DNA of 11,635 nt from Alphaproteobacteria bacterium UBA2954 (lineage in GTDB: Bacteria > Pseudomonadota > Alphaproteobacteria > Puniceispirillales > Puniceispirillaceae). Position 1 is the stretch's first letter, and each line of letters begins with the position of its first letter. Below the pieces are notes generated by a model that saw only the letters and a list, made by a program, of their open reading frames with translations, ran no database searches and was not told where the DNA came from. The DNA lies in assembly GCA_002348585.1 (NCBI GenBank), contig DEBO01000153.1, positions 1-11,635 on the forward strand, written 5' to 3'. A program made the position numbers and the translations under genes. Shown in pieces: positions 1 through 5,888 of this stretch.

Positions 1-1367
1 AAGCGCAGACTGGCTGTTGCATAGCGGTCGAGGGCCTGTCCTCGCGGGTCAAGGATGAACAGCTCTGCCCCTCGCTGTGCCGCATTTTTAATAAAAGTAG
101 CAGCAACTGGATGGTTTACTGCCGGATTCGCGCCAATAACAATAATTGAATCTGAATATTGGCATTGGGAAAAAGATGCCGTTACAGCCCCTGACCCAAT
201 ATTTTCCAGCAACGCCGCCACTGATGAGGCATGACACAGTCTTGTGCAGTGATCAACATTATTTGTCTGAAAACAGCTTCGCACGAATTTCTGCACTAAA
301 TAAGCTTCTTCATTTGTACCCTTGGCAGACCCGAAGCCGGCAAGGGCAGATGGGCCTTCCGCAGACTTTATTGTTACAAAGCCAGCTGCTGCAGCATCCA
401 GCGCTTCTTCCCAGCTGGCTTCACGGAAATGGGTAAAAGGTGTTGCCGGATCAAACGTGTCTCCAGCAGATTTAGAAACATCTTCTCGTCTTATAAGCGG
501 CACCTGCAGGCGTTCAGAATTATGTATGTAATCAAATCCATAGCGACCTTTCACACACAGTCTGCTCTGGTTTGCCGGTCCATCCCGTCCAGATACAGAG
601 ACAATTTTATCATCTCTAACATGAAAGGTGAGTTGACAGCCCACGCCGCAATATGGGCAAACAGATTCAACCTGACGGTCTGGCGTAATTGCCAGTTTTT
701 GCGTCTTATCCAATAAAGCTTTTGGCATTAGTGCGCCTGTTGGACAGGCTTGAACGCATTCGCCGCAGCCTACACAGGTTGATGCGCCCATTTCATCATT
801 AAAATCAAAAATGACATGGGCATTTGCGCCGCGACCAGCCAGCCCAATTACATCATTTACCTGCACCTCGCGGCAAGCCCGCACACAAAGATTACACTGG
901 ATACAAGCTTCCATATTCACAGCTATAGCTGGGTGGCTGCTGTCCGGGTGCGGTGTGGCTGTTGTGCGCGCAAAACGACTGTCTGTTACATTCTGTGTCT
1001 CAGCATAGGCCCAGAGCTGAGATTTCGGATCAGGGGCTGATGCGCGTGTCGGTTGGTCAGCAACCAGCAGTTCCATCACCATTTTTCGAGCAGTTTGTGC
1101 CCGCTTTGACGATGTGGACACAACCATGCCTTCACTGACTTTTCGTTGGCATGAGGCGGCCAGCACCCGCTCACCGTTAATTTCTACCATACAGGCTCGA
1201 CAATTGCCGTCTGCACGGTAGCCGCTGTCGTCCTTGTAACAGAGATGTGGAATATCAGTTCCAAGTTCGGCTGCAGCCTGCCAGATGGTGTGGCCGGCTT
1301 TTGTTGTGACCTGTTCATCATCCAGAGTAAAGGTCACTTTCGTTGATTTAGTTATCTGATCATCCAT
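1..1367 (-). CDS. fdhA: NAD-dependent formate dehydrogenase, alpha (catalytic) subunit, partial
   Basis: This gene encodes the molybdopterin subunit that oxidises formate to CO2 and passes electrons through Fe-S clusters to the beta subunit; the enzyme is expected to be cytoplasmic. The first 455 codons are present and the C-terminal half lies beyond the left edge. Visible modules, in order: a NuoG-like [2Fe-2S] domain (Cys43, 56, 59, 73); two ferredoxin-type [4Fe-4S] sets (Cys155/158/161/165 and Cys198/201/204/208-Pro); and the molybdopterin-domain [4Fe-4S] site (Cys237/240/244 and Cys271, followed by VKG). The motif RLCHASS supplies Cys378, the expected Mo/W ligand, followed by His379, so this is a cysteine and not a selenocysteine enzyme. 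The chosen ATG has an AAGGGG ribosome site within the end of the beta gene and starts 3 nt after that gene's stop, suggesting coupled translation. Mo versus W use cannot be read from the sequence. The family is clear; the closest relatives are FdsA/Fdh1A-type enzymes. Confidence 0.95.
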   Translation of the reverse strand, partial: MDDQITKSTKVTFTLDDEQVTTKAGHTIWQAAAELGTDIPHLCYKDDSGYRADGNCRACMVEINGERVLAASCQRKVSEGMVVSTSSKRAQTARKMVMELLVADQPTRASAPDPKSQLWAYAETQNVTDSRFARTTATPHPDSSHPAIAVNMEACIQCNLCVRACREVQVNDVIGLAGRGANAHVIFDFNDEMGASTCVGCGECVQACPTGALMPKALLDKTQKLAITPDRQVESVCPYCGVGCQLTFHVRDDKIVSVSGRDGPANQSRLCVKGRYGFDYIHNSERLQVPLIRREDVSKSAGDTFDPATPFTHFREASWEEALDAAAAGFVTIKSAEGPSALAGFGSAKGTNEEAYLVQKFVRSCFQTNNVDHCTRLCHASSVAALLENIGSGAVTASFSQCQYSDSIIVIGANPAVNHPVAATFIKNAAQRGAELFILDPRGQALDRYATASLR

Positions 1368-1370
1368 TAT

Positions 1371-3134
1371 CTATGCCCCTTCGACGGGCGGTTTTGCCTT
1401 TGCTGCTAGGCTTTCTTTTTTTCCAACATTCCCTCCCATGATATCCTGGGGGAAATGCTTTATCGCGCTGAGAAGAGGGTTTGGGGCAGCTTGGCCCAAC
1501 CCGCAGATACTTGCATCAGCCATAGTAGCAGCTAACTCTCCCAGTAAATCTGTGTCTGGGCAAGAGGCGGCCATCAATTCCGCTGCCTTATCTGTTCCTG
1601 ACCGGCAGGGGGTGCATTGCCCGCAGCTTTCATGGGCAAAGAACCGCATTAGATTTTGCGCTGCCTGCCAGATATTGTCCTGATCGGACAGAATAACCAC
1701 AGCATGTGAACCGACGAAACAGCCTTCTTCAGCCAGGTTGCCGCCAAAATCAAGTGGAATATCTGCCTTGCTGGAAGGCAGAATGCCGCCTGATGCTCCT
1801 CCAGGAAGATAGGCTTTAAAATGATGACCATCAGCCATACCGCCACAGGCGGCGATCAGCTCATTAGCCGTGCTGCCAGCAGCAGCAGTGACCAACCTAG
1901 GTTTTTTTACCCGTCCGGAAACAGAATAGGTGCGAAAGCCGGGATGCCCCTCTTTACCTTGCCGATTATACCATTCTGCACCACGTTCAAGTATGTCACG
2001 CACCCAGAAAAGAGTTTCAATATTATTGACTAATGTTGGCTGACCGAACAGGCCTGTCTCAGCCACATAAGGCGGACGGTGGCGTGGCAGACCGCGCTTT
2101 CCTTCTATGCTCTCGATCATAGCTGATTCCTCACCGCAGATATAAGCGCCAGCCCCGCGTCTCAGCTCAATATCAACATGCGCATCAAGGCCAGCCTTTG
2201 TAACTTTTGCCAACTCAGTGTTTAACATCTCGATGATTTCTGGATATTCATCGCGCATATAAATATAGGCTTTATCAATCCCCACGATATGTGCGGCTAT
2301 CAAAACACCTTCGATCATTCTGTGCGGGTCGGTGGACAAATAATGCCTGTCTTTAAATGTGCCTGGCTCACCCTCATCACCATTCACAGCTAGATTGCGG
2401 GGCCCGTCATAGCTTGATACTATCCGCCATTTTCGGCCGGTCGGAAAGCCAGCCCCTCCTAGCCCGCGCAAGGCAGAGGCTTCAAGTTCGGCAAGAAGGC
2501 CCTGCCTATCTGCCTTACCTGCAGATAACGCTCTGACTAGCTGATATCCGCCTGCATCGCAATAAGCGTCAAAATCTTTATAACCTTGCAGGGATGTGCG
2601 CTGTGCAGGGGTGTCTGCTGTAATTTTAAGAGACTCTGCACGGGCAATTGGAATCAGGTGATGTCCATCTGCTGCTGCCGGGGCTTTGTCGCAGGCCCCA
2701 AGACAGGGTGCTGCAACAAACCTCGCGTCTTCAAACTTCATGGCCTGCAACTCTGCCAGCAGGTCGTGACTGCCCTGCAACATGCAAGACAATGATGTGC
2801 AGACCCTTATGGTTCGACGCGGCGGCGGTGTCTCACCCTCACTTATCAAATCGAAATGATCGTAAAAACTAGCCACCTCCCAAATTTCGGCCATCGGCAG
2901 ACGCATTAATTCCGCTAATGCGGCAAGATCTGCAGCAGATAAATAACCTATTTTATCCTGCAGGATATGCAAATATTCGATAAGCCGGTCACGTTGCAGA
3001 CCCGTTTGCTGAAGATGGGGTTGCAGAACATCTGCAACAACCCGCAACCGGTTGAGATCAACCTGCCGCCCTTTTGGCTTATAACGGCCCTGCCGCTTTG
3101 GCGTTTTATCAGGGCTATATGATGATTCTGGCAT
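1371..3134 (-). CDS. fdhB: NAD-dependent formate dehydrogenase, beta subunit (NuoE-NuoF fusion)
   Basis: This is the diaphorase subunit, which takes electrons from the alpha subunit and reduces NAD+ through FMN. The 587-residue protein joins two complex I-like modules. Residues about 25-180 are NuoE-like, with an intact [2Fe-2S] set (CTSLSC, Cys112/117, and PCLGAC, Cys144/148). Residues about 190-570 are NuoF-like, with GLGGAGFPTG near 225 (nucleotide and FMN region), GAGAYICGEE near 328, and the [4Fe-4S] ligands ESCGQCTPC (Cys504/507/510) plus Cys544. The reading frame extends 12 codons upstream to a TTG at 3170. I chose the ATG at 3134 because AGGGAA lies about 9 nt before it and the conserved part begins well inside. 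The gene ends 3 nt before fdhA. The fused E-F form matches Methylobacterium FDH1 better than the three-subunit FdsGBA type with a separate gamma subunit. No maturation gene such as fdhD is inside the window. Confidence 0.95.
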   Translation of the reverse strand: MPESSYSPDKTPKRQGRYKPKGRQVDLNRLRVVADVLQPHLQQTGLQRDRLIEYLHILQDKIGYLSAADLAALAELMRLPMAEIWEVASFYDHFDLISEGETPPPRRTIRVCTSLSCMLQGSHDLLAELQAMKFEDARFVAAPCLGACDKAPAAADGHHLIPIARAESLKITADTPAQRTSLQGYKDFDAYCDAGGYQLVRALSAGKADRQGLLAELEASALRGLGGAGFPTGRKWRIVSSYDGPRNLAVNGDEGEPGTFKDRHYLSTDPHRMIEGVLIAAHIVGIDKAYIYMRDEYPEIIEMLNTELAKVTKAGLDAHVDIELRRGAGAYICGEESAMIESIEGKRGLPRHRPPYVAETGLFGQPTLVNNIETLFWVRDILERGAEWYNRQGKEGHPGFRTYSVSGRVKKPRLVTAAAGSTANELIAACGGMADGHHFKAYLPGGASGGILPSSKADIPLDFGGNLAEEGCFVGSHAVVILSDQDNIWQAAQNLMRFFAHESCGQCTPCRSGTDKAAELMAASCPDTDLLGELAATMADASICGLGQAAPNPLLSAIKHFPQDIMGGNVGKKESLAAKAKPPVEGA

Positions 3135-3214
3135 CTTCAGCGTTTCCCTAACAACAACATAAATTATCAACAGCGCAACATTTCTGGACTTTACTCTCGC
3201 CGTACAGTGACCAG

Positions 3215-3231
3215 AAACAGCATGCCTGTTT
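3215..3231 (-). terminator. Small hairpin at the end of the DUF3553 gene (weak)
   Basis: AAACAG and CTGTTT form a perfect 6-bp stem around a 5-nt loop, overlapping the stop codon of the DUF3553 gene and lying about 80 nt before fdhB. No U-tract follows on the minus strand, so it is at best a weak or Rho-assisted terminator, or a processing site between the two genes. Confidence 0.2.
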
Positions 3232-3425
3232 TATCGATCTCTGGCCTGTTTTGTCTTTTCTGCGACAAGCTCAGGCGCAATGTGCTCTGCATGGATAAAT
3301 TGTTTCCCCGCCTCCTCAAATGTAACGGTCACAATCTGACCTATAATGGGCTGAACCTGACCATCTCCCCAGTCTAAGTGTCCTGGATGACGGACAAAAT
3401 CACCAACTTCAAAATCAAAATTCAC
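3231..3425 (-). CDS. DUF3553 domain-containing small protein
   Basis: This 64-residue protein consists almost entirely of a DUF3553 domain. The recognisable elements are an N-terminal GDFVRHP, then DWGDGQVQ, then VTVTFEEAGK and a closing HIAPELV. The compact, beta-rich pattern resembles small SH3-like or KOW-like folds, but the function of the family is unknown to me. The start is a GTG: the codon just before it in frame is TAG, which rules out any longer reading, and AAGGG sits 9 nt upstream. It lies upstream of fdhB on the same strand with a gap of about 96 nt, and diverges from dksA. Co-transcription with the formate dehydrogenase genes is possible but not shown. Such proteins are frequent in alphaproteobacteria, which supports the taxonomic placement. 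Confidence 0.8.
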   Translation of the reverse strand: MNFDFEVGDFVRHPGHLDWGDGQVQPIIGQIVTVTFEEAGKQFIHAEHIAPELVAEKTKQARDR

Positions 3426-3734
3426 CTATTCTTACCCTTCTGCCCTGCCTTACTTTGCTTAGGCAGCCATTTGCCCCAGTCTAGGCGACACGGCGCCAGG
3501 TGTCTAATCATGTAGGTGCAGGTATTTGCATTATTTCAGCTACTAAAAAATGAAAGCTAGATAATGGTAGTCCGGGGGCGCTTCTGTTAGTTGGTGTGAA
3601 TTTAGTGAAAAGAGACGCTATAAACTGACTACAGGTCTCACATGCATGCAAAATTTTGGTTTGTGTAACAGGGGCTTGAAACACTCTCAGGAATCGAGTA
3701 ACAGAGGGCAAAAGTGATGGTCAGGCTTTGCATG

Positions 3735-3752
3735 TCACAGGCAATTCTGTGA
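3735..3752. promoter_or_regulatory. 18-bp dyad in the dksA upstream region
   Basis: TCACAG and CTGTGA are perfect 6-bp inverted arms around a 6-nt AT-rich centre (GCAATT), ending 56 nt before the dksA ATG. The symmetry suits a dimeric regulator. The half-site order is the reverse of the CRP/FNR pattern (TGTGA-N6-TCACA), so it is not a CRP site. No assigned regulator; it could also be chance. Confidence 0.35.
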
Positions 3753-3769
3753 GTTCAGTTTGTGATTTA

Positions 3770-3785
3770 GCAACAAAATCGTTGC
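3770..3785 (+). promoter_or_regulatory. Short hairpin or dyad just before dksA
   Basis: GCAAC and GTTGC form 5-bp inverted arms around the loop AAAATC. The arm ends 10 nt before the AAGGG ribosome site of dksA. It is too short for a strong hairpin but could affect translation initiation or be part of an operator together with the larger dyad 17 nt upstream. Confidence 0.2.
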
Positions 3786-3808
3786 AAGCTTAGTAAAGGG
3801 ATAAAAAA

Positions 3809-4261
3809 ATGGGCACGCCAAAATCTTCCACCTCTGTTGATACACCAATCGCAGCCTTACCAGAAGGCTATAAACCATCTGCTAATGAAGATTTCATGAA
3901 TGATCGGCAGCGTGAATACTTTCGTCAGAAATTATTAGCTTGGCGTGCAGAACTTCTTGATGAAGCTAATCAGACTATAGCCAATTTGTCGACAGAAAGC
4001 CTGCATAAACCTGATCATATGGACAGGGCGCAAATAGAAAGCGCCGCCGCACTTGACCTGCGGACACGCGACAGAGAACGCAAATTACTGCAGAAAATCG
4101 AATCAGCCTTACGGCGTATTGAAGATGGCACCTTTGGTTATTGCACGGAGACAGATGAGCCGATCAGTCTTGCCCGCCTTGAAGCACGGCCTATCGCCTC
4201 TATGTCACTACAGGCACAAGAACAACATGAGCGCATGGAACGTGTCCACCGCGACGATTAG
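3809..4261 (+). CDS. dksA: DksA/TraR-family RNA polymerase-binding transcription factor
   Basis: DksA enters the secondary channel of RNA polymerase and, with ppGpp, represses rRNA promoters and adjusts amino-acid promoters in the stringent response. The 150-residue protein is of usual length. A helical hairpin spans about residues 30-105, and its tip carries Asp69-x-x-Asp72-x-Ala74, the functional D-x-x-D-x-A motif of E. coli DksA. The globular end (about 107-140) keeps the frame of the zinc finger (FGYC...RLEARP) but has only Cys112; the other three ligand positions read Thr115, Ser133 and Ala136. A reduced-cysteine, zinc-independent DksA is known from Rhodobacter and from Pseudomonas DksA2, so this is probably functional. 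The ATG is preceded by AAGGG with 8 nt spacing. It is transcribed alone, divergent from the DUF3553 gene and 376 nt before recA. Confidence 0.93.
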   Translation: MGTPKSSTSVDTPIAALPEGYKPSANEDFMNDRQREYFRQKLLAWRAELLDEANQTIANLSTESLHKPDHMDRAQIESAAALDLRTRDRERKLLQKIESALRRIEDGTFGYCTETDEPISLARLEARPIASMSLQAQEQHERMERVHRDD

Positions 4262-4462
4262 GACTGAAAAGAATATGATTGTGCCAAGAAACGGAAAGTT
4301 TTTCCAGTGAGACACAGCTGTTAACTGGATCGAACTGTTTTTTGAGGAATATTCAAACGCCGAATAGAGGATAGCGCTCATTTTTAGGCCATTGTATTCC
4401 AGTGTGAAGTTCCCTAAATCCCAGAAAAATCTTTTGCTTTATCACAATAAATTTGAAAAAAA

Positions 4463-4477
4463 GAACAAAAGAAGAAT
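4463..4477. promoter_or_regulatory. LexA-box-like sequence, distal copy (one mismatch)
   Basis: GAAC-N7-GAAT matches the alphaproteobacterial LexA site GAAC-N7-GAAC at seven of eight defined bases. It lies 31 bp (about three helical turns) upstream of a second near match. The surrounding tract is A/G-rich, so a chance match is quite possible. Confidence 0.25.
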
Positions 4478-4484
4478 ATTGGAG

Positions 4485-4515
4485 TTGCAAACAGAACAAA
4501 AACAGTACATATAAA
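4485..4515 (+). promoter_or_regulatory. Candidate recA promoter with LexA-like box in its spacer
   Basis: TTGCAA (4485-4490) and TATAAA (4510-4515) resemble sigma-70 type -35 and -10 elements, with a 19-nt spacer, slightly longer than ideal. The spacer contains GAACAAAAACAGTAC (4494-4508), that is GAAC-N7-GTAC, one base away from the GAAC-N7-GAAC box bound by alphaproteobacterial LexA. An operator inside the spacer would suit SOS repression of recA. Transcription would begin about 115 nt before the recA start. This is inference from sequence match only. Confidence 0.35.
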
Positions 4516-4637
4516 ATAATTATCTGCATTTTTACTGTTACTTATAGTGATTTTTGTAGATGCAGAGGAGAAAAAACAAGTTCTGAATAATCCGGTGATG
4601 GACAGAGCAAACAGACTATGCAAGATGGAGGCTTCGA

Positions 4638-5711
4638 ATGGGCGCAGAACTTTTGGAACTGAAAATGAACGAAACAGATAAGACTAAGGCACTTAATGCT
4701 GCCATCGGCCAGATTGAGAAAGCTTTTGGCAAAGGCTCAGTCATGAAGTTGGGCCAAAGGGACAGCGTGGTTGATATTCAGGCAATATCAACAGGGTCCT
4801 TGGGCTTGGATATCGCTCTTGGTATAGGTGGATTTCCAAAGGGACGTATCATCGAGATTTACGGTCCTGAATCGTCAGGTAAAACTACACTTGCCCTTCA
4901 TGCGGTGGCAGAAGCGCAGGCTTCAGGTGGAAATTGTGCATTTGTGGACGCTGAACATGCCCTTGACCCAGCCTATGCGCGCAAACTGGGCGTGAATCTA
5001 GATGATTTGTTGATTTCGCAGCCAGATGCCGGTGAGCAGGCTTTGGAAATTGCTGACACGTTGGTGCGATCTGGCGCAATCGATGTTTTGGTTGTTGATT
5101 CTGTAGCGGCGCTAGTGCCAAGGGCAGAATTGGAAGGTGAGATGGGCGATCACCATGTTGGTTTGCATGCGCGTCTAATGAGTCAGGCTTTGCGGAAGCT
5201 GACCTCATCTATTGCGCGGTCAAACTGTCTGGTGATTTTCATTAATCAGATTCGTTTAAAAATCGGGGTTATGTTTGGAAACCCTGAAACCACAACAGGC
5301 GGAAATGCGCTTAAATTCTACGCATCAGTCCGTCTGGATATCCGCCGCATCGGGGCGATCAAGGACAAGGATGATGTGGTTGGTAATCAGACCCGGGTGA
5401 AGGTGGTCAAAAACAAAGTGGCGGCTCCGTTCCGTACAGTTGAATTTGATATCATGTATGGAGAGGGCATTTCCAAGACAGGCGAGCTTCTTGATCTTGG
5501 TGTTTCCGCTGGTTTGGTTGAAAAATCTGGGTCCTGGTTTTCCTATGGTAACCAGCGGATTGGGCAGGGGCGTGAGAATGCAAAAACATTCATGCAAGAA
5601 AATCCAGACATTGCGAATGAATTGGAAACAGCGATCCGTTCAAATGCCGGACTTGTTCAGGAACAGATGATGGACACCAGTATCGCCAATGAAGAAGAGT
5701 TAAATAGTTAA
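4638..5711 (+). CDS. recA: Recombinase RecA
   Basis: RecA forms ATP-dependent filaments on single-stranded DNA, carries out strand exchange and stimulates LexA self-cleavage. The 357-residue protein is of normal length and intact. Visible elements: Walker A GPESSGKT (76-83), catalytic Glu106 in DAEHALD, Walker B VLVVDS (150-155), the L1 region ([16 protein letters not shown], about 167-182), and the L2 region from NQIRLKIG to [20 protein letters not shown] (203-233). The C-terminal tail is short and acidic (EEEL). The ATG at 4638 has an excellent GGAGG site 6 nt upstream; a second in-frame ATG at residue 10 lacks one. The next gene is alaS, 177 nt downstream in the same direction, as in many alphaproteobacteria. 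SOS control is suggested by the upstream LexA-like boxes. The identification is certain. Confidence 0.99.
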   Translation: MGAELLELKMNETDKTKALNAAIGQIEKAFGKGSVMKLGQRDSVVDIQAISTGSLGLDIALGIGGFPKGRIIEIYGPESSGKTTLALHAVAEAQASGGNCAFVDAEHALDPAYARKLGVNLDDLLISQPDAGEQALEIADTLVRSGAIDVLVVDSVAALVPRAELEGEMGDHHVGLHARLMSQALRKLTSSIARSNCLVIFINQIRLKIGVMFGNPETTTGGNALKFYASVRLDIRRIGAIKDKDDVVGNQTRVKVVKNKVAAPFRTVEFDIMYGEGISKTGELLDLGVSAGLVEKSGSWFSYGNQRIGQGRENAKTFMQENPDIANELETAIRSNAGLVQEQMMDTSIANEEELNS

Positions 5712-5729
5712 TGGTCAAGAAGATATCCC

Positions 5730-5763
5730 TGCCTGCCTGTGTCAGCAGTAGGACAGGCAGGTA
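5730..5763 (+). terminator. Stem-loop after recA
   Basis: CCTGCCTGT (5732-5740) pairs perfectly with ACAGGCAGG (5753-5761). One G-U and one T-A pair extend the stem to 11 bp; the loop is 12 nt. It begins 18 nt after the recA stop codon. There is no U-tract after it, so it may be a Rho-assisted terminator, an mRNA-stabilising 3' hairpin of recA, or an attenuating structure in the alaS leader. It is the strongest hairpin in the window. Confidence 0.45.
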
Positions 5764-5832
5764 AGTCTGGACAAGCGCAAGCGGTTTTGCTTAAAACGGG
5801 ACAGGTTATGGTCAGTATTTCAGTATTTTTAT

Positions 5833-5868
5833 TGCTGTCCGGCTGACTGACTGTCAAATTCAACAGCA
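5833..5868 (+). promoter_or_regulatory. Inverted repeat in the alaS leader
   Basis: TGCTGT (5833-5838) and ACAGCA (5863-5868) are 6-bp inverted arms 24 nt apart, ending 20 nt before the alaS ATG. The interval contains the short tandem CTGACTGACTG, and an 8-bp tandem duplication (CAGTATTT twice, 5813-5828) precedes it. E. coli AlaRS is known to repress its own gene by binding a palindrome near its promoter; whether these arms play such a role is speculation. Confidence 0.2.
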
Positions 5869-5888
5869 CTTATAGACAAGAACCCGCC

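Larger units (their letters stand above)
3426..3808. other. Divergent intergenic region between the DUF3553 gene and dksA
   Basis: This stretch of 383 nt separates two divergent genes and should hold promoters for both. I see no RNA gene and no convincing coding region; a 67-codon minus-strand frame inside it has no recognisable domain and no clear ribosome site. The half nearest dksA contains two short perfect dyads, annotated separately. A GACAC...GTGTC 5-bp inverted pair near 3487-3504 lies close to the DUF3553 side. No promoter hexamers stand out. Confidence 0.6.
4262..4637. other. dksA-recA intergenic region
   Basis: This is 376 nt of AT-rich non-coding DNA. Just after dksA lie two weak stem candidates: GGAAA-GTT-TTTCC (4293-4305) and CCAGT...ACTGG (4304-4328), the latter followed ten bases later by six T residues (4338-4343). 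Together they may terminate dksA transcription. The central part is purine-rich on the plus strand and holds the candidate recA promoter and LexA-like boxes, annotated separately. A 69-codon minus-strand frame here looks spurious. No RNA gene was recognised. Confidence 0.55.

Noticed and set aside
146..1138. Several plus-strand open frames of 60-96 codons
   Set aside because: They lie wholly within the minus-strand fdhA gene, whose Fe-S and catalytic motifs are clear, so they are shadows.
3135..3170. TTG start that would lengthen fdhB by 12 codons
   Set aside because: The ATG at 3134 has a better-placed ribosome site, and the added residues are not like the family. The same reasoning rejects the TTG extensions of icd (to 9825) and of the LOG gene (to 10573).
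3508..3711. Minus-strand 67-codon open frame between the DUF3553 gene and dksA
   Set aside because: No recognisable domain, no clear ribosome site, cysteine-rich and irregular composition; it looks like chance reading of a promoter region.
3735..3752. CRP/FNR-type binding site before dksA
   Set aside because: The half sites are in inverted order relative to TGTGA-N6-TCACA, so the dyad is not a CRP-type site.
4414..4623. Minus-strand 69-codon open frame between dksA and recA, rich in Phe, Ile, Ser and Cys
   Set aside because: The composition simply reflects the A-rich plus strand; it overlaps the likely recA promoter and has no family signature. A small membrane peptide cannot be fully excluded.
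4262..4637. E. coli-type SOS box (CTGT-N8-ACAG) upstream of recA
   Set aside because: CTGT and ACAG half sites occur but never with the required spacing; only alphaproteobacterial-type near matches were found.
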